Assembly: GCA_030141605.1 (NCBI GenBank)
Contig: JAQGDQ010000305.1
Location: forward strand, 218,563 to 282,562
Direction: 5' to 3'
Length of the DNA stretch: 64,000 nucleotides
From: Tubiluchus corallicola
Lineage: Eukaryota > Priapulida > Priapulimorpha > Priapulimorphida > Tubiluchidae
Shown: positions 42,801 through 49,443 of the stretch, piece by piece
How the letters are laid out: every line of letters starts with the position of its first letter
Position numbering within the stretch: position 1 is the first letter of the stretch
The notes under the pieces: generated by a model
The model's database searches: none
The model's input: the letters and a program-made list of their open reading frames with translations, nothing else
What the model was told of the DNA's origin: nothing
Made by a program: the position numbers and the translations under genes

Positions 42801-44933
42801 GCCTACATAGTGTAGAGAGTTGTGTTGAGTTGCAGTGCGACTTGTAATCCTTTAAGGTGAGACACTGAATCATCAGAGGTGTCTTTGCCACCTCTTTCAA
42901 TGGAGAAGTAGCCAGAATCAGTAATGTGAACAAAAACCCATGAGAGTGAGTATTGAGCTCGGCAGTCATACATCCAGTCTCTGACGAGCCTTGCCATTTC
43001 TTGTTTGGTAGTGGAGCACACAGTCTGACCAATTAGCTATTCACTGCACCTGTGTCACCCTTTTGTCTGTGAGTGAAGTGAATAGGCAGTGTGTATGGTC
43101 GCTCCTACCTTTCTGAATGTTCATATGGCACCGAACACTTCCTGCAGAGTAAAAAGTGCATAACATAGGTGAAGCCAGTTACAGTGTCTTGCAGAAAGAA
43201 ACTTGTTTTTGATTGTGTTGAAAACATGCCTTAACTTAGGTTGAGTATTGCACTAAGAGATACGTTTCTCATATATGGGAAACGTTAAGCACTAAGTGAT
43301 GTACAGATTCTGCTTCTATTGTGATGTGTGAAATAGGATTTTAGTTGATTATGCTGTTTAGGAGATTCCGTTCTGTCAGTGTTGTAGGCGATATAGGTGT
43401 GAATAGTCAGCACTACAATTTTAACTGCATTTTAGTAAACTTCTGTTCATTGCAACTTTCTGTATACATGCTGTCTTGTAGTGCTAGCTTTTATTTTTGG
43501 CAATGATTTTTAAGTTACTTTGTAAAGCTCACTTGTTTATCTTACACTAATGCAAAATACGTTCTTGACATGATAAAGTACATTCATTAATAAACACTGA
43601 TCAAGTAAAACTCTTGCAGGAGTTGATTGGCATTGCATACAACAGATTGATGCGGATGCACCTTAGTAATGGCAATGCATTGAAGACGTGGAGATTCAAT
43701 ACAATGAAGGCTTGGAATGTAAACTGGGAGGTGAGCAAGTTTTTAAATACTGTTTCTTCATAGAGTTTGATAAACTACAAGCTGGTGTCCACTAGGACCA
43801 CAATTCAATGAAAGACAGTTGTTTGTGGACAGGTAGGACCCCATGAGATGAAACTGATAAAGCTGTCTTAACCGCATGCGTCTGAGTATACGTCACCCTC
43901 ATATAAGTAAAACAGAAGGATGCAGTATGGCAGTGAATAACATGAAAGCTGGCTTTTTTAAACAAGATCAAAATTGTTATAATCATATCAGTTCAAACCA
44001 TTTTTGTTTACTCCATCACCAGTGTAAGAACAGACAGTTTCTTGCAACTTTTATAGGTAACAGAGAAGGAAGCAGGGAAAAGAAGTGTTGGTCAGTGAAT
44101 TAGCTGCTTTTTGTTCAAAATGGAAGTTCAGGTTTAAGGCACAAAATGTTTTGACTAGTTACTATGTTTATATGTATCAGTGCATATAAAACAATAAGTG
44201 ATTTGTAATAAATGAATGAGTACATTTTCATGCAATAAAAAGTGAACAAGCTACTGTGGCACAAAACAAAAGAAAAATCAACTAAAAAAATTAATAAACT
44301 TCAAATACATGTTCCTCAAAGCATTCGACACAATTTTTCAACCAATTTGTTGAGTAATAATCAAATTTATTTCAGTAAGTGAAATCAAGATACATATGCA
44401 TCTCTAAAATAAGATATAAATGGGTTACAGATTTATTCTGCCAAAATGCTGTGACTTCTAACAGTAATGGGTTTTCTGTTCGTTGCATAAGTCTACTGTG
44501 ATTAAACATGTTATATTTGTGTCATTGCTTTGCTATTTTGTAGATTTACGCTTTTTAGTGCTTCTGATCACATACTCATACTATGTAATAGTAAAGCAAA
44601 ACGATGTATGCTGTTCAACCCGACCTGATAAAATTTGGATGGCACATTTGCAAAATGTTCGGTTGAGTATTTATAATAATGCATTTTAAATCTTATGTTG
44701 TTATTTTTGCTTCATTTAGCTGATGTGATACACTTCCCTTGTTTCTTTCTTAGATTCAACACGTCATCATCAATTTTGAGGAGGAAGACGTCGTATTCTA
44801 TTGCACCAGTGCTGACTGCAAGGTTGTACATGAGTTTATTGGTGGCTACATTTTCTGCTCGATGCGCTCGAAGGAATCGAGTCAAACTCTAAATGAAGAG
44901 ATGTTTCACAAATTGACTGGCGGATGGTCTTAA
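13801..44933 (+). CDS. FERMT: Kindlin (fermitin family) integrin co-activator
   Basis: Fifteen coding exons: 13801-13951, 24101-24234, 24786-24885, 25653-25843, 26909-27007, 28548-28777, 30911-31013, 33772-33879, 36455-36639, 39389-39510, 39639-39745, 40107-40322, 42491-42637, 43620-43730 and 44754-44933. They total 2184 nt and 727 residues, against about 680 in vertebrate kindlin-2. Every junction is GT-AG and all phases agree. Kindlins bind integrin beta tails, cooperate with talin and recruit ILK and paxillin at adhesions. Visible parts are F0 (about 1-95, [20 protein letters not shown]), F1 with a long insert (about 96-300), and F2 split by a PH domain. F2 shows EQGIREND and [22 protein letters not shown] is about 434-530 ([31 protein letters not shown]). 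F3 (about 583-727) runs from [12 protein letters not shown] to [11 protein letters not shown]. Start at 13801 (ATGATG) fits the family N-terminus. A 25-codon cassette exon may lie between exons 12 and 13. Vertebrate paralogue identity is not implied. Confidence 0.97.
15374..16310. mobile_element. Inverted-repeat DNA element with repeated CTACATGGGCTAG motifs
   Basis: The left end (about 15391-15431) reads GGGCACCGAGTAACTCACTA then ACCGAAGTAGGG. The right end (about 16260-16298) is its imperfect inverse: CCCTACTTCGGCTAGTGGGT then TACTCGGCGCCC. The right terminus ends CACCACTG, hAT-like. The motif TACATGGGCTA recurs near 15433, 15462 and 15831, and variants occur at 15860 and 16195. About 940 bp, no coding frame. 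Termini are approximate and no target duplication was found. Confidence 0.6.
16330..16770 (-). mobile_element. Decayed LINE ORF2 C-terminal segment
   Basis: With several breaks, the minus strand reads [20 protein letters not shown] then [12 protein letters not shown], and later [21 protein letters not shown]. These match the post-reverse-transcriptase region of non-LTR elements (LYGSE-W, IDAFERK-LRRILGI-W, RLPE-TP-R-AL-EAL). A downstream K-RG-P-TW-like block is also recognisable. Stops interrupt it, so it is inactive. Confidence 0.65.
17850..18010. repeat. Dispersed repeat copy (AATCCTCTAAG family)
   Basis: ACACTCAGTGACAGCTGGAC is followed by TTGTCAAGGCTAATCCTCTA, then a GACTCAGCCAGATTCAGA block. 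Same order as the copy at 5575-5750. Confidence 0.4.
18126..18222. repeat. (CA)n microsatellite
   Basis: Nearly pure CA/AC dinucleotide run with a few CT and GC interruptions near 18130-18170. Both long His/Thr-rich frames over it are translations of the repeat. Confidence 0.98.
19598..19712 (+). repeat. 5S rRNA-like/tRNA-like SINE relic
   Basis: GATCGAAGTTAAGTAACGCT (19638-19657) and GGATGGATGGTTGTTTGCCT (19670-19689) resemble the 5S rRNA internal promoter A and C boxes (GATC-GAAGTTAAGCAACG, GGATGGGTGACC-GCCTGG). Just upstream TAGCCGAGTGATCA resembles a tRNA A box. Too degenerate for a functional 5S gene; a 5S-derived SINE or 5S pseudogene is likely. Confidence 0.5.
20660..20740 (-). repeat. 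Possible retroelement 3' tail
   Basis: On the minus strand, TTTTGTTTTATTGATAATCT then TATAAGGTCAATAAATTTTA and an AAT-rich run resembles a LINE 3' UTR end. Weak call. Confidence 0.25.
21430..21600. repeat. Dispersed repeat copy (AATCCTCTAAG family), diverged
   Basis: Contains ACTAAGACTTATCCTCCAAA followed by CGTCAGAGCAGTCTTAG and a B-box-like CTGGTTCAAAACC. The most diverged of the four copies. Confidence 0.3.
21786..21860. repeat. (ATT)n microsatellite
   Basis: About 25 uninterrupted ATT units. It follows TAAATAAAAGACCTTT, so it may have grown from the 3' tail of a retroelement. Confidence 0.97.
23400..23608. mobile_element. MITE family GCATCCGGAATGCG, copy 1
   Basis: The left arm CGTTTACTTGGCATCCGGAA at 23400 pairs with the inverse of TTACGGATGCCAGGTAAACG at about 23581-23600. 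A second copy with the same internal CAATATAAA-CGATTTT-TCTATT block lies at 56067-56225. No coding frame. Confidence 0.65.
24101..24234 (+). CDS. FERMT: Kindlin coding exon 2 (F0)
   Basis: Acceptor TTGTTTCAG, donor GTATGA. Codes (E)[20 protein letters not shown] then [20 protein letters not shown]. The [11 protein letters not shown] and LQFTP blocks are kindlin hallmarks. Confidence 0.97.
24786..24885 (+). CDS. FERMT: Kindlin coding exon 3 (F1 start)
   Basis: Acceptor TTCTATAG, donor GTAAGC. Codes [20 protein letters not shown] then [13 protein letters not shown], the first ubiquitin-like strands of F1. Confidence 0.94.
24886..26908. other. FERMT: Kindlin introns 3 and 4 (flanking exon 4)
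   Basis: Apart from exon 4 (25653-25843), this AT-rich stretch shows only a B-box-like GGGAGTCGAACTAGG (25357-25371, minus sense), perhaps a decayed tRNA-SINE. Nothing else recognised. Confidence 0.45.
25653..25843 (+). CDS. FERMT: Kindlin coding exon 4 (F1)
   Basis: Acceptor TTATTTTAG, donor GTATTT. Codes [20 protein letters not shown] then a polar linker and a [16 protein letters not shown] Thr-Pro stretch. [11 protein letters not shown] is a strong kindlin signature; the Thr-Pro run starts the disordered F1 insert. Confidence 0.96.
26909..27007 (+). CDS. FERMT: Kindlin coding exon 5 (F1 insert)
   Basis: Acceptor CACTACAG, donor A|GTAACG. Codes [20 protein letters not shown] then [13 protein letters not shown]. 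Low conservation is expected in the F1 loop; the call rests on the clean phase-0 splice sites and position. The donor is the least certain in the gene. Confidence 0.75.
27638..27857. mobile_element. Mariner-like MITE
   Basis: Ends CTGGATGTTCCAAAA (27638) and, inverted, CAAGGTGTTCCAAAA (from 27857), flanked by TA on both sides. The G-TGTTCCAAAA terminus resembles many mariner/Tc1 elements. 220 bp, no transposase. In kindlin intron 5. Confidence 0.6.
28548..28777 (+). CDS. FERMT: Kindlin coding exon 6 (F1 insert)
   Basis: Acceptor TTTTGTCAG, donor GG|GTATGC. Codes [20 protein letters not shown], a Ser/Thr/Asn/Gly-rich loop, then [20 protein letters not shown] and VEKARLNAG. Confidence 0.92.
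28968..29604. mobile_element. TTAA-flanked inverted-repeat element, copy A
   Basis: Starts TTAAAGGAAAACCGGAC. Its right part shares TAATTA-rich and AATAAAATGTATA blocks (ATAAAATGTATACCTTTTAC) with copy B, and it ends near ATCATCCTGTTTTGTTTTAC. The right end is diverged. In kindlin intron 6. Confidence 0.5.
30310..30861. mobile_element. TTAA-flanked inverted-repeat element, copy B
   Basis: TTAA at 30310-30313 and 30858-30861 flank imperfect inverted ends: AGGAAAACCGGATGATTG on the left, AGGAAGACCGGGCGATTG read inward from the right. The TTAA duplication is like piggyBac, but the termini are not the usual piggyBac ones. No transposase frame. In kindlin intron 6, just upstream of exon 7. Confidence 0.65.
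30911..31013 (+). CDS. FERMT: Kindlin coding exon 7 (F2)
   Basis: Acceptor TTCAAG, donor GTGAGT. Codes [20 protein letters not shown] then [14 protein letters not shown], the opening of the FERM F2 lobe. Confidence 0.97.
31119..31700 (-). mobile_element. Probable decayed mariner-like transposon
   Basis: CAGGTGGCACAAAAAAGTG at about 31121 resembles a mariner terminus. On the minus strand broken frames at about 31360-31560 read [20 protein letters not shown] then NEMLSSS. These resemble the C-terminal end of mariner-type transposases. Several stops; the other terminus was not found. Confidence 0.35.
33415..33600. repeat. 24-bp minisatellite (about eight units)
   Basis: Tandem units of about 24 bp, consensus near AAGGTCACATTTAAATCAGA plus GGTC, with substitutions but little length change. 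Because 24 is a multiple of three, the minus strand stays open and translates to an eight-residue repeat around DLNV. Intronic (kindlin intron 7), so that frame is not taken as a gene. Confidence 0.9.
33772..33879 (+). CDS. FERMT: Kindlin coding exon 8 (F2)
   Basis: Acceptor TTTCAG, donor GTTTGT. Codes [20 protein letters not shown] then [16 protein letters not shown]. In kindlin-2 the corresponding F2 helix region contributes to ILK binding. Confidence 0.98.
34570..35115 (-). mobile_element. LINE ORF2 C-terminal relic (two frames)
   Basis: At 35114-34839 the minus strand reads [20 protein letters not shown] then [14 protein letters not shown]. This is the reverse-transcriptase thumb-side motif (LY-TLILPYL-Y-I-WG, LQKK-IR-I). 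At 34767-34573 it reads [14 protein letters not shown] then [11 protein letters not shown], the usual LINE tail. A frame break separates them. In kindlin intron 8. Confidence 0.8.
35116..36454. other. FERMT: Distal part of kindlin intron 8
   Basis: AT-rich, no element recognised apart from a perfect 8-bp-stem hairpin AAACTCCA...TGGAGTTT near 35445. Confidence 0.4.
36455..36639 (+). CDS. FERMT: Kindlin coding exon 9 (F2, before PH)
   Basis: Acceptor TTTACAG, donor AA|GTAAGT. Codes [20 protein letters not shown] then [16 protein letters not shown] and [17 protein letters not shown]. The DIDAAL and GDITS-PELADY blocks are diagnostic of kindlins. Confidence 0.97.
36657..38431. mobile_element. 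GACTGAGATG / TTAACC inverted-repeat element, interrupted
   Basis: GACTGAGATGGTTAACCATT at 36657 is imperfectly inverted at 38422-38431 (CATCTCAGTC) with CATTTAAACGTTA and GGTTAACCG blocks just inside. Ends full of TTAACC with GACTGAGATG-like tips are seen in some hAT elements. A pogo-like element (37296-38245) is nested inside it. Starts 17 bp after the exon 9 donor. Confidence 0.55.
37296..38245 (+). mobile_element. Pogo/Tigger-like DNA transposon relic
   Basis: Terminal inverted repeats begin CAGTAGGCGCCGCTTAACAG (left) and CAGTAGACACCGCTTAATAG (right, read inward), with 22 of 25 end bases matching. Both ends are flanked by TA. CAGT-starting ends with CCGCTTAAC are typical of Tigger/pogo elements. 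Near 37940-38001 the plus strand codes [11 protein letters not shown] then stop, like the Q-TTL--FF tail of Tigger-type transposases. At 950 bp it is internally deleted. Confidence 0.78.
38660..38992. mobile_element. GC-rich palindromic element
   Basis: AAGGCTTAGGTCGACTTGAC near 38665 pairs imperfectly with the inverse of GCATCGCAGAATGACCTAAG near 38955-38975; both arms carry GACACAAC/GTTGTGTC. The interior is rich in GTCGACCTGAGC-type motifs and visibly more GC-rich than its surroundings. Non-coding, probably a MITE. Confidence 0.5.
39389..39510 (+). CDS. FERMT: Kindlin coding exon 10 (PH domain start)
   Basis: Acceptor ATTTCAG, donor G|GTTTAA. Codes [20 protein letters not shown] then [20 protein letters not shown]. 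This is PH strands 1-3, with the K-YW-FKDT pattern. Confidence 0.97.
39639..39745 (+). CDS. FERMT: Kindlin coding exon 11 (PH)
   Basis: Acceptor TGCCGCAG, donor GTGAGT. Codes [20 protein letters not shown] then [16 protein letters not shown]. Intron 10 before it is only 128 bp. Confidence 0.98.
40107..40322 (+). CDS. FERMT: Kindlin coding exon 12 (PH end and F2 C-lobe)
   Basis: Acceptor TTTCTAG, donor GTATAG. Codes [20 protein letters not shown] then [19 protein letters not shown] and a proline-rich linker ending [10 protein letters not shown]. Confidence 0.98.
40536..40726. mobile_element. CAGTCAA-type MITE, complete copy 2
   Basis: Inverted ends CAGTCAAACTTC (40536) and CAGTCAATCCTC (inward from 40726), flanked by TA at 40534-40535 and 40727-40728. 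Same interior as the truncated copy at 891-1049. In kindlin intron 12, upstream of the cassette exon. TA-flanked CAGT ends suggest mobilisation by a pogo/mariner-type transposase. Confidence 0.72.
40882..40956 (+). CDS. FERMT: Predicted cysteine-string cassette exon of kindlin
   Basis: A 75-nt open stretch between acceptor CGTGTTTCAG and a strong donor GAG|GTGAGC. It codes [17 protein letters not shown] then DTNANHGE: eleven cysteines in 17 residues. Exon 12 ends and exon 13 begins in phase 0, so this 25-codon block can be skipped or included without shifting the frame. It would fall in the F2-F3 linker, before RILEAH. Vertebrate kindlin-2 also has a short alternative segment at about this place, with an unrelated sequence. 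Such cysteine strings in other proteins are often palmitoylated or bind metal. Expression is not shown by the sequence, and a chance open stretch is possible. Confidence 0.5.
42491..42637 (+). CDS. FERMT: Kindlin coding exon 13 (F3)
   Basis: Acceptor TGCTTCAG, donor GTAAGT. Codes [20 protein letters not shown] then [20 protein letters not shown] and VNLRGSKKE. RILEAHxNV and AWQxLPxFGI are kindlin F3 signatures. Confidence 0.98.
42733..43060 (-). repeat. Possible tRNA-headed SINE in kindlin intron 13
   Basis: On the minus strand, GAATAGCTAATTGGTCAGAC at about 43045-43026 resembles a tRNA A box. It is followed by about 290 bp that is less AT-rich than the intron and has two overlapping open frames of 99 and 72 codons. 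No B box was seen. It could be a SINE or a decayed coding fragment. Confidence 0.3.
43620..43730 (+). CDS. FERMT: Kindlin coding exon 14 (F3)
   Basis: Acceptor CTTGCAG, donor GTGAGC. Codes [20 protein letters not shown] then [17 protein letters not shown]. Where vertebrate kindlins have the integrin-contacting Gln-Trp pair (KQWNVNW), this protein has Ala-Trp. Confidence 0.98.
44754..44933 (+). CDS. FERMT: Kindlin terminal coding exon (F3 end)
   Basis: Acceptor TTTCTTAG. Codes [20 protein letters not shown] then [20 protein letters not shown] and ends [13 protein letters not shown] with TAA at 44931-44933. [14 protein letters not shown] is near-invariant in the family. Confidence 0.98.
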   Translation: MQHVIINFEEEDVVFYCTSADCKVVHEFIGGYIFCSMRSKESSQTLNEEMFHKLTGGWS

Positions 44934-44974
44934 CGTGTTTGCTTCCAATGCTTTACAGGGCAATGACTTCACGT

Positions 44975-44980
44975 AATAAA
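44975..44980 (+). terminator. FERMT: Candidate kindlin polyadenylation signal
   Basis: AATAAA 42 bp after the stop, followed by a GT-rich TGTGTATTAGTTGG near 45018. Further AATAAA hexamers at about 45546 and 45555 could give a longer 3' UTR. Confidence 0.5.
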
Positions 44981-47570
44981 AAATTAAAGAACTTATAATA
45001 CATTTTAGGCCTTCTATGTGTATTAGTTGGCTAATCCAGAAAGTGCCTGCCTGCCTGTTAGTTTCTACTTTTTAAACTATTAATTTTTACTCTGTTTTGC
45101 GTCATGTTTTAGTGAGCTTTGCATTTACTAGTTATTAGATTATGTTGTGTCTATGTTGTGATCTGCCAGCTGATTATTTACTTTGAAGAATGATTTAGAT
45201 ACAACAAGATCTGTTTTTTGGAGTTATATGCTCCTAATATAGCAAGTTCTCGGAAACAAATTATTCTGTTGTTATCCATTTCTCATGTTTGATAATTAGG
45301 CTGCTGCTAGGCTGTTCTTGCTGATTCTGAGTGTGGACTTTGTTCTTGTAGTGTGTTCCATTCTCAGTATTATTATTGAATGTTTAAAGATAGATTTGGC
45401 CTTGGAAAGACATTATAAGCTGAATGACTAAAAGGTTGTCATTTATGCTCCTTGGCATGCCATTTTAACTATGTACATTTGTAATGGAAGTGTTCCTAAT
45501 AAATGTATGAGAGACCATTGACATAAAGAATTAGGCCGATAGAATTCAATAAAGATTCAATAAAATATTTAATGTAGCTCATTTAACTGTTAGTATTGCC
45601 AGAAAATTTTTGGGTGTACAGGGTTAATGCTTTTCGTTAATTAATTCTGCAGCTTATGAGCATTGTTCCTGAGATGATTAAGCATGATTTCATGTATTTA
45701 GAATCAGAGGTTAAATTTGTACTTTACAGAATAGCTGCCAATGCTGAAAATTGGCTGTGATTTTTTTATTCGATGTTTGTAAAATTTCATTGTCCTTAAA
45801 TATCATTAAGTAGGAGTGAATTCATTAATAATGTGTTAAAGTGCCTTAAAGTATTATATACGTTATAATGTTTATATCATGTAACATAAATGAGGACTGT
45901 TTTAGACACATTTTATGTGTAAGAAATGGATCAGTAGGTTTGACTATTATTAATCCATAATGAGTGATTGAGTCAATATATGTTTTCACTTATACTATAG
46001 AATTATTTTGCTAAGAAATGTTACATCAACAGAATAGACAATCGTTCTCAAATTGTTCTGTAGTATCAGCCAGAATGTGAATTTTGTGGCTTGTAAATTG
46101 TGATTACAATGCCACTTACTTTTTTATCAACTTTTTAAAGTAAACAATTGACTAATTCTTATAAGAACGAAGAAGCTGTAAGACATTTAAAATGCCTGTG
46201 CTTGTACTTTAATTTATCATTTCAAAGTACTCTTCCTTGGAGCTAGAGCCTCTCTGTGAGAAAGAGTGTACAACCACCAACATTACACATTAAAGAGAAA
46301 CTTCGGGTTATGTCTAAAGTGGTTCATATGTCTATTCTCTAATCTAAATTTTAGAAGAATTTTTTTACTGTAAATGAATGAATTCACACCTTTGAAGAAA
46401 TCGATCTGATTGTCTTCACAGTTGAACAGTTTGTAGAAATAATTAGCAAATTGTGTTATGTAAATTTTAATAGCAATTCTTATTCTTTAACACAAGTTTT
46501 TTTGCACTACTAGTGTTACTGTAGCCATTTCATTGTATAACACAAAATGGTTGTATTAAATTGGTGCCGGTACCCATAAATGTTCTGATGTTTTACAAGC
46601 TAATGATATAGCAGTTGTTTTTATTATCATGCCTTTAAATTGATTTTTCAGTTTTTAATTTTGTATAAGTTACAGTTAAATGCCATATAATATGCTTTTT
46701 GCTTTTATAGTAATCTAGTAATTTTGATGTTGTATCTTTGTTTTTTTAATTTATTACAATCATGGTTGTAAAATTAGCTTTATTGTAATACCGTATTAGG
46801 AGATCTAATGTAGTAATTTTAGTAATAATTGTCACAGATATCTGTCCGTCTGGCTTAGTTTTATTTTGTTGTAAATTCTGTACAAAATGACTGTGGTTAC
46901 AGTTTCGAGTTGTGACTCATTTTATATAATTATTACTGTACACATAAGTTTTATTAATTTTGTAATAATTAGGTGAGTGAATATTTAGTTATCTTAGAAA
47001 ACAGTGTGTTCTTAATTTTAATAAAATAGAATCTGAATAATAGTGTAGTATATAACCTGTATCACTTCTTGGTTTTTCAGCCTTACAATCTTTGTTTGTT
47101 GTGGTTGTTCTATAAAGCTGTGTAATGAAGTATAGAAATTATGTCTTGAAGTGAGTCATTCCATCTTCTGTTAATTTGTGACACAGTCATAATTATAGGA
47201 GTTTACAGCATGGTTCCTGGGAATCGTGTCCTATAATTATTATTTGCATTGTAGATTTAGCAATGACAGTGTAGCTAATCACTCAAATTAATTATACAAA
47301 TTTAATTCCATTTTCTTAATTTATCAGATTTGAAATTTGACTGAATACTCTGTATGATGGTGGGCAGTTGATCCATAAAAAATATGCAAGTATATAAAAC
47401 AATAAAAAGTATTTTCTCTCGCAAATTCATTTCAAATGTGATAAATAAAATAATGAGACAAAGTGTCACATTTCTTCAAAATAATGCAAAACAAAGAAGT
47501 AATAAAGTTATTCATGCTTGCATGTACTTTATGTACTGTAGATCTATTTTGTGCAACTGTGTGTGTAAAT

Positions 47571-47996
47571 ACTAGTCTGTTGTCGTCAAGAATAATTTGA
47601 AAAAAATTACTTTTACTGTTATGACCATTATTTGGTTAACTCAGATTATATAGGCATATAATTAGCAGTTTAGGTTCAATCTTCACAATGGTTGTTAAGT
47701 ATTAATTACACGCACTGATAATCTGCTTTTAAGGTGAAAAACTCACAATCGGGTTACATTGTGACCCGCAGTTTAGCCTAAGCGAAAAAAGCAATATTAT
47801 AATATAAGAAGCATTATACTTTTACGGCCTTGGCCTAGTTTAACTTAACTTGTTGCACTTTGGCTAGCAGTCTGTCGAACTTTTATAGCATATTACATGT
47901 TGAAATACATGTTCCCAAAGCTAATAAGGAAAAAAATAATGATACTTAAGTATGATGTAATTTTTTTCAAATTATTCTTGACGACAACAGACTAGT
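47571..47996. mobile_element. MITE with perfect 40-bp terminal inverted repeats
   Basis: Bases 47571-47610 and 47957-47996 are exact inverse complements over 40 bp, starting ACTAGTCTGTTGTCGTCAAG. The outer context is TA|CTAGTCTGTTG...CAACAGACTAG|TA, consistent with a TA target duplication. The 426-bp element has no open frame. The identical arms suggest recent insertion or strong constraint. Confidence 0.9.
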
Positions 47997-48069
47997 ATAG
48001 TTAATATCAAAATATAGGCATAATACTGTTTATTAATATACAAGCCAACTAGCTGACAGTGGTTTCACC

Positions 48070-48950
48070 AGGGGGCGGATCATAGATATTTCTATAGGAC
48101 GGAGTGACTGACTGACAAATAGGTATTGCGGATACGTGGTTTCTCCATTCAGCTTTCACATAATCCGCGTATTTTGTGATGCGGTTTTAGCAGTGCGGAT
48201 AAATAAAATTTAATGATATTCAGAGATGGAGATAACACCTGATCAGGGTCTGCGCGACGTGAAAAACGATTAACAATGAATTAACGATGAAATCTTAATT
48301 GAAATCCCTATGCCTTACAAATCCGCATTTTGCTATTATGTGACAGGCGTCCGCAACCGCTCTACTAAATTAATTCAAATGCGCATCCTGTTTACATGGG
48401 TATTTTTAATGGGAATCCGTATAATAATCAGTATTTTTAGCTAATCTTGGTTCAATAAACCAAAAAAATTTTTTAAATCAGTGGAAATTACACTCTGTTG
48501 CAGGGTGTCCACTAGATGTTTCATTTTCATTGATTAATTCCAAATGTAAGAAGAAATATTAGAATATTCTCTACCTGATGTTATTAATTTCACATTAGTA
48601 TTTTTGATAGCAAATAAAAGATTTTACTACTGCTGATGTTACTACTAGTACAATAGTACGTTCGTTTAATGATTAATGAAGCTGATTATTATTTTCATTT
48701 CATTGTTATTCAACCTGGTAGCTTGTGACGAGTGTCAGTCTCATTTTCTTCGCACAATCCACACATTGTTATCTATCGCGAATTAACATTAATGACTAAT
48801 GAAATCCGTGAAGATCCGATCCGCCTATTTTTGATCAGCATCTGGTCCGCATTTTCCTTATCTTTATAGTAGATCCGCATAAGATCCTAATGGCAAATGT
48901 TATGGTTCTTGGTCCGATCCGGTCCGCATATGGTCGCCCACACGCACAGC
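48070..48950. repeat. TCCGCAT-rich repeat block upstream of the homeobox gene
   Basis: At least eight GCGGAT/ATCCGC motifs, e.g. GGGGGCGGATCAT (48070), GTGCGGATAAA, AATCCGCATTTT, AGATCCGCATAAGATCC and GGTCCGATCCGGTCCGCAT (48910-48930). The left border CAGTGGTTTCACCAGGGGGC looks hAT-like. Probably one or two decayed DNA elements; borders uncertain. Confidence 0.4.
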
Positions 48951-49001
48951 TCATTACTGGAATGAACTGTCAGCTGTTCACTTGTTTAAATTAAATTAAT
49001 T

Positions 49002-49443
49002 ATGGCAGACGACGAGAGAAAATTTCCAAATTTGTCTGCTGCACATGCTGACAGGAATTTTAAAGAAATGAACCCAAGAAAGGGTTCCAGGAAAATCAGA
49101 AATTCGAGCAGTAGCCGACTAAAACGCAAAAGTAGAACCTGCCTTACGCCGAACCAATTTGAATTTCTGGAAAACTCGTTCAATGCAGACCCATGGCCGA
49201 GCACAGCTCAGAAAGTTTTTATTTCTTCAAAGATAAACAAATCGTTTCCGTTTGTGAAAATATGGTATCAGAATCGTCGAGCAAAATTAAGGAAGGACCT
49301 GCGAAATGATAATACCTTATCCAGAATCGCTGAAGACTCTAGCGAGGAGCAACTGATAATTTCCAGTCAAGAGACCTGCCACAGTGGTCGAGCAAACGTC
49401 AACCACGAAAACGAGTTGCAGAGACCAACGGTAGAATGTAATG
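49002..49443 (+). CDS. Homeobox gene exon 1
   Basis: ATG at 49002 in context TTATGGC; the whole homeodomain is uninterrupted in this exon. Donor G|GTATGT. Unlike many homeobox genes there is no intron inside the homeodomain. Confidence 0.88.

Larger units (their letters stand above)
44981..49001. other. Kindlin-homeobox intergenic region
   Basis: AT-rich, no coding exon recognised. Holds the 40-bp inverted-repeat element (47571-47996) and a TCCGCAT-rich block (48070-48950) that reaches to within about 50 bp of the homeobox start codon. Confidence 0.55.

Noticed and set aside
42803-43032. Two overlapping minus-strand frames as a nested gene
   Set aside because: Overlapping frames of similar length and a tRNA-like head fit a repeat better than a gene.
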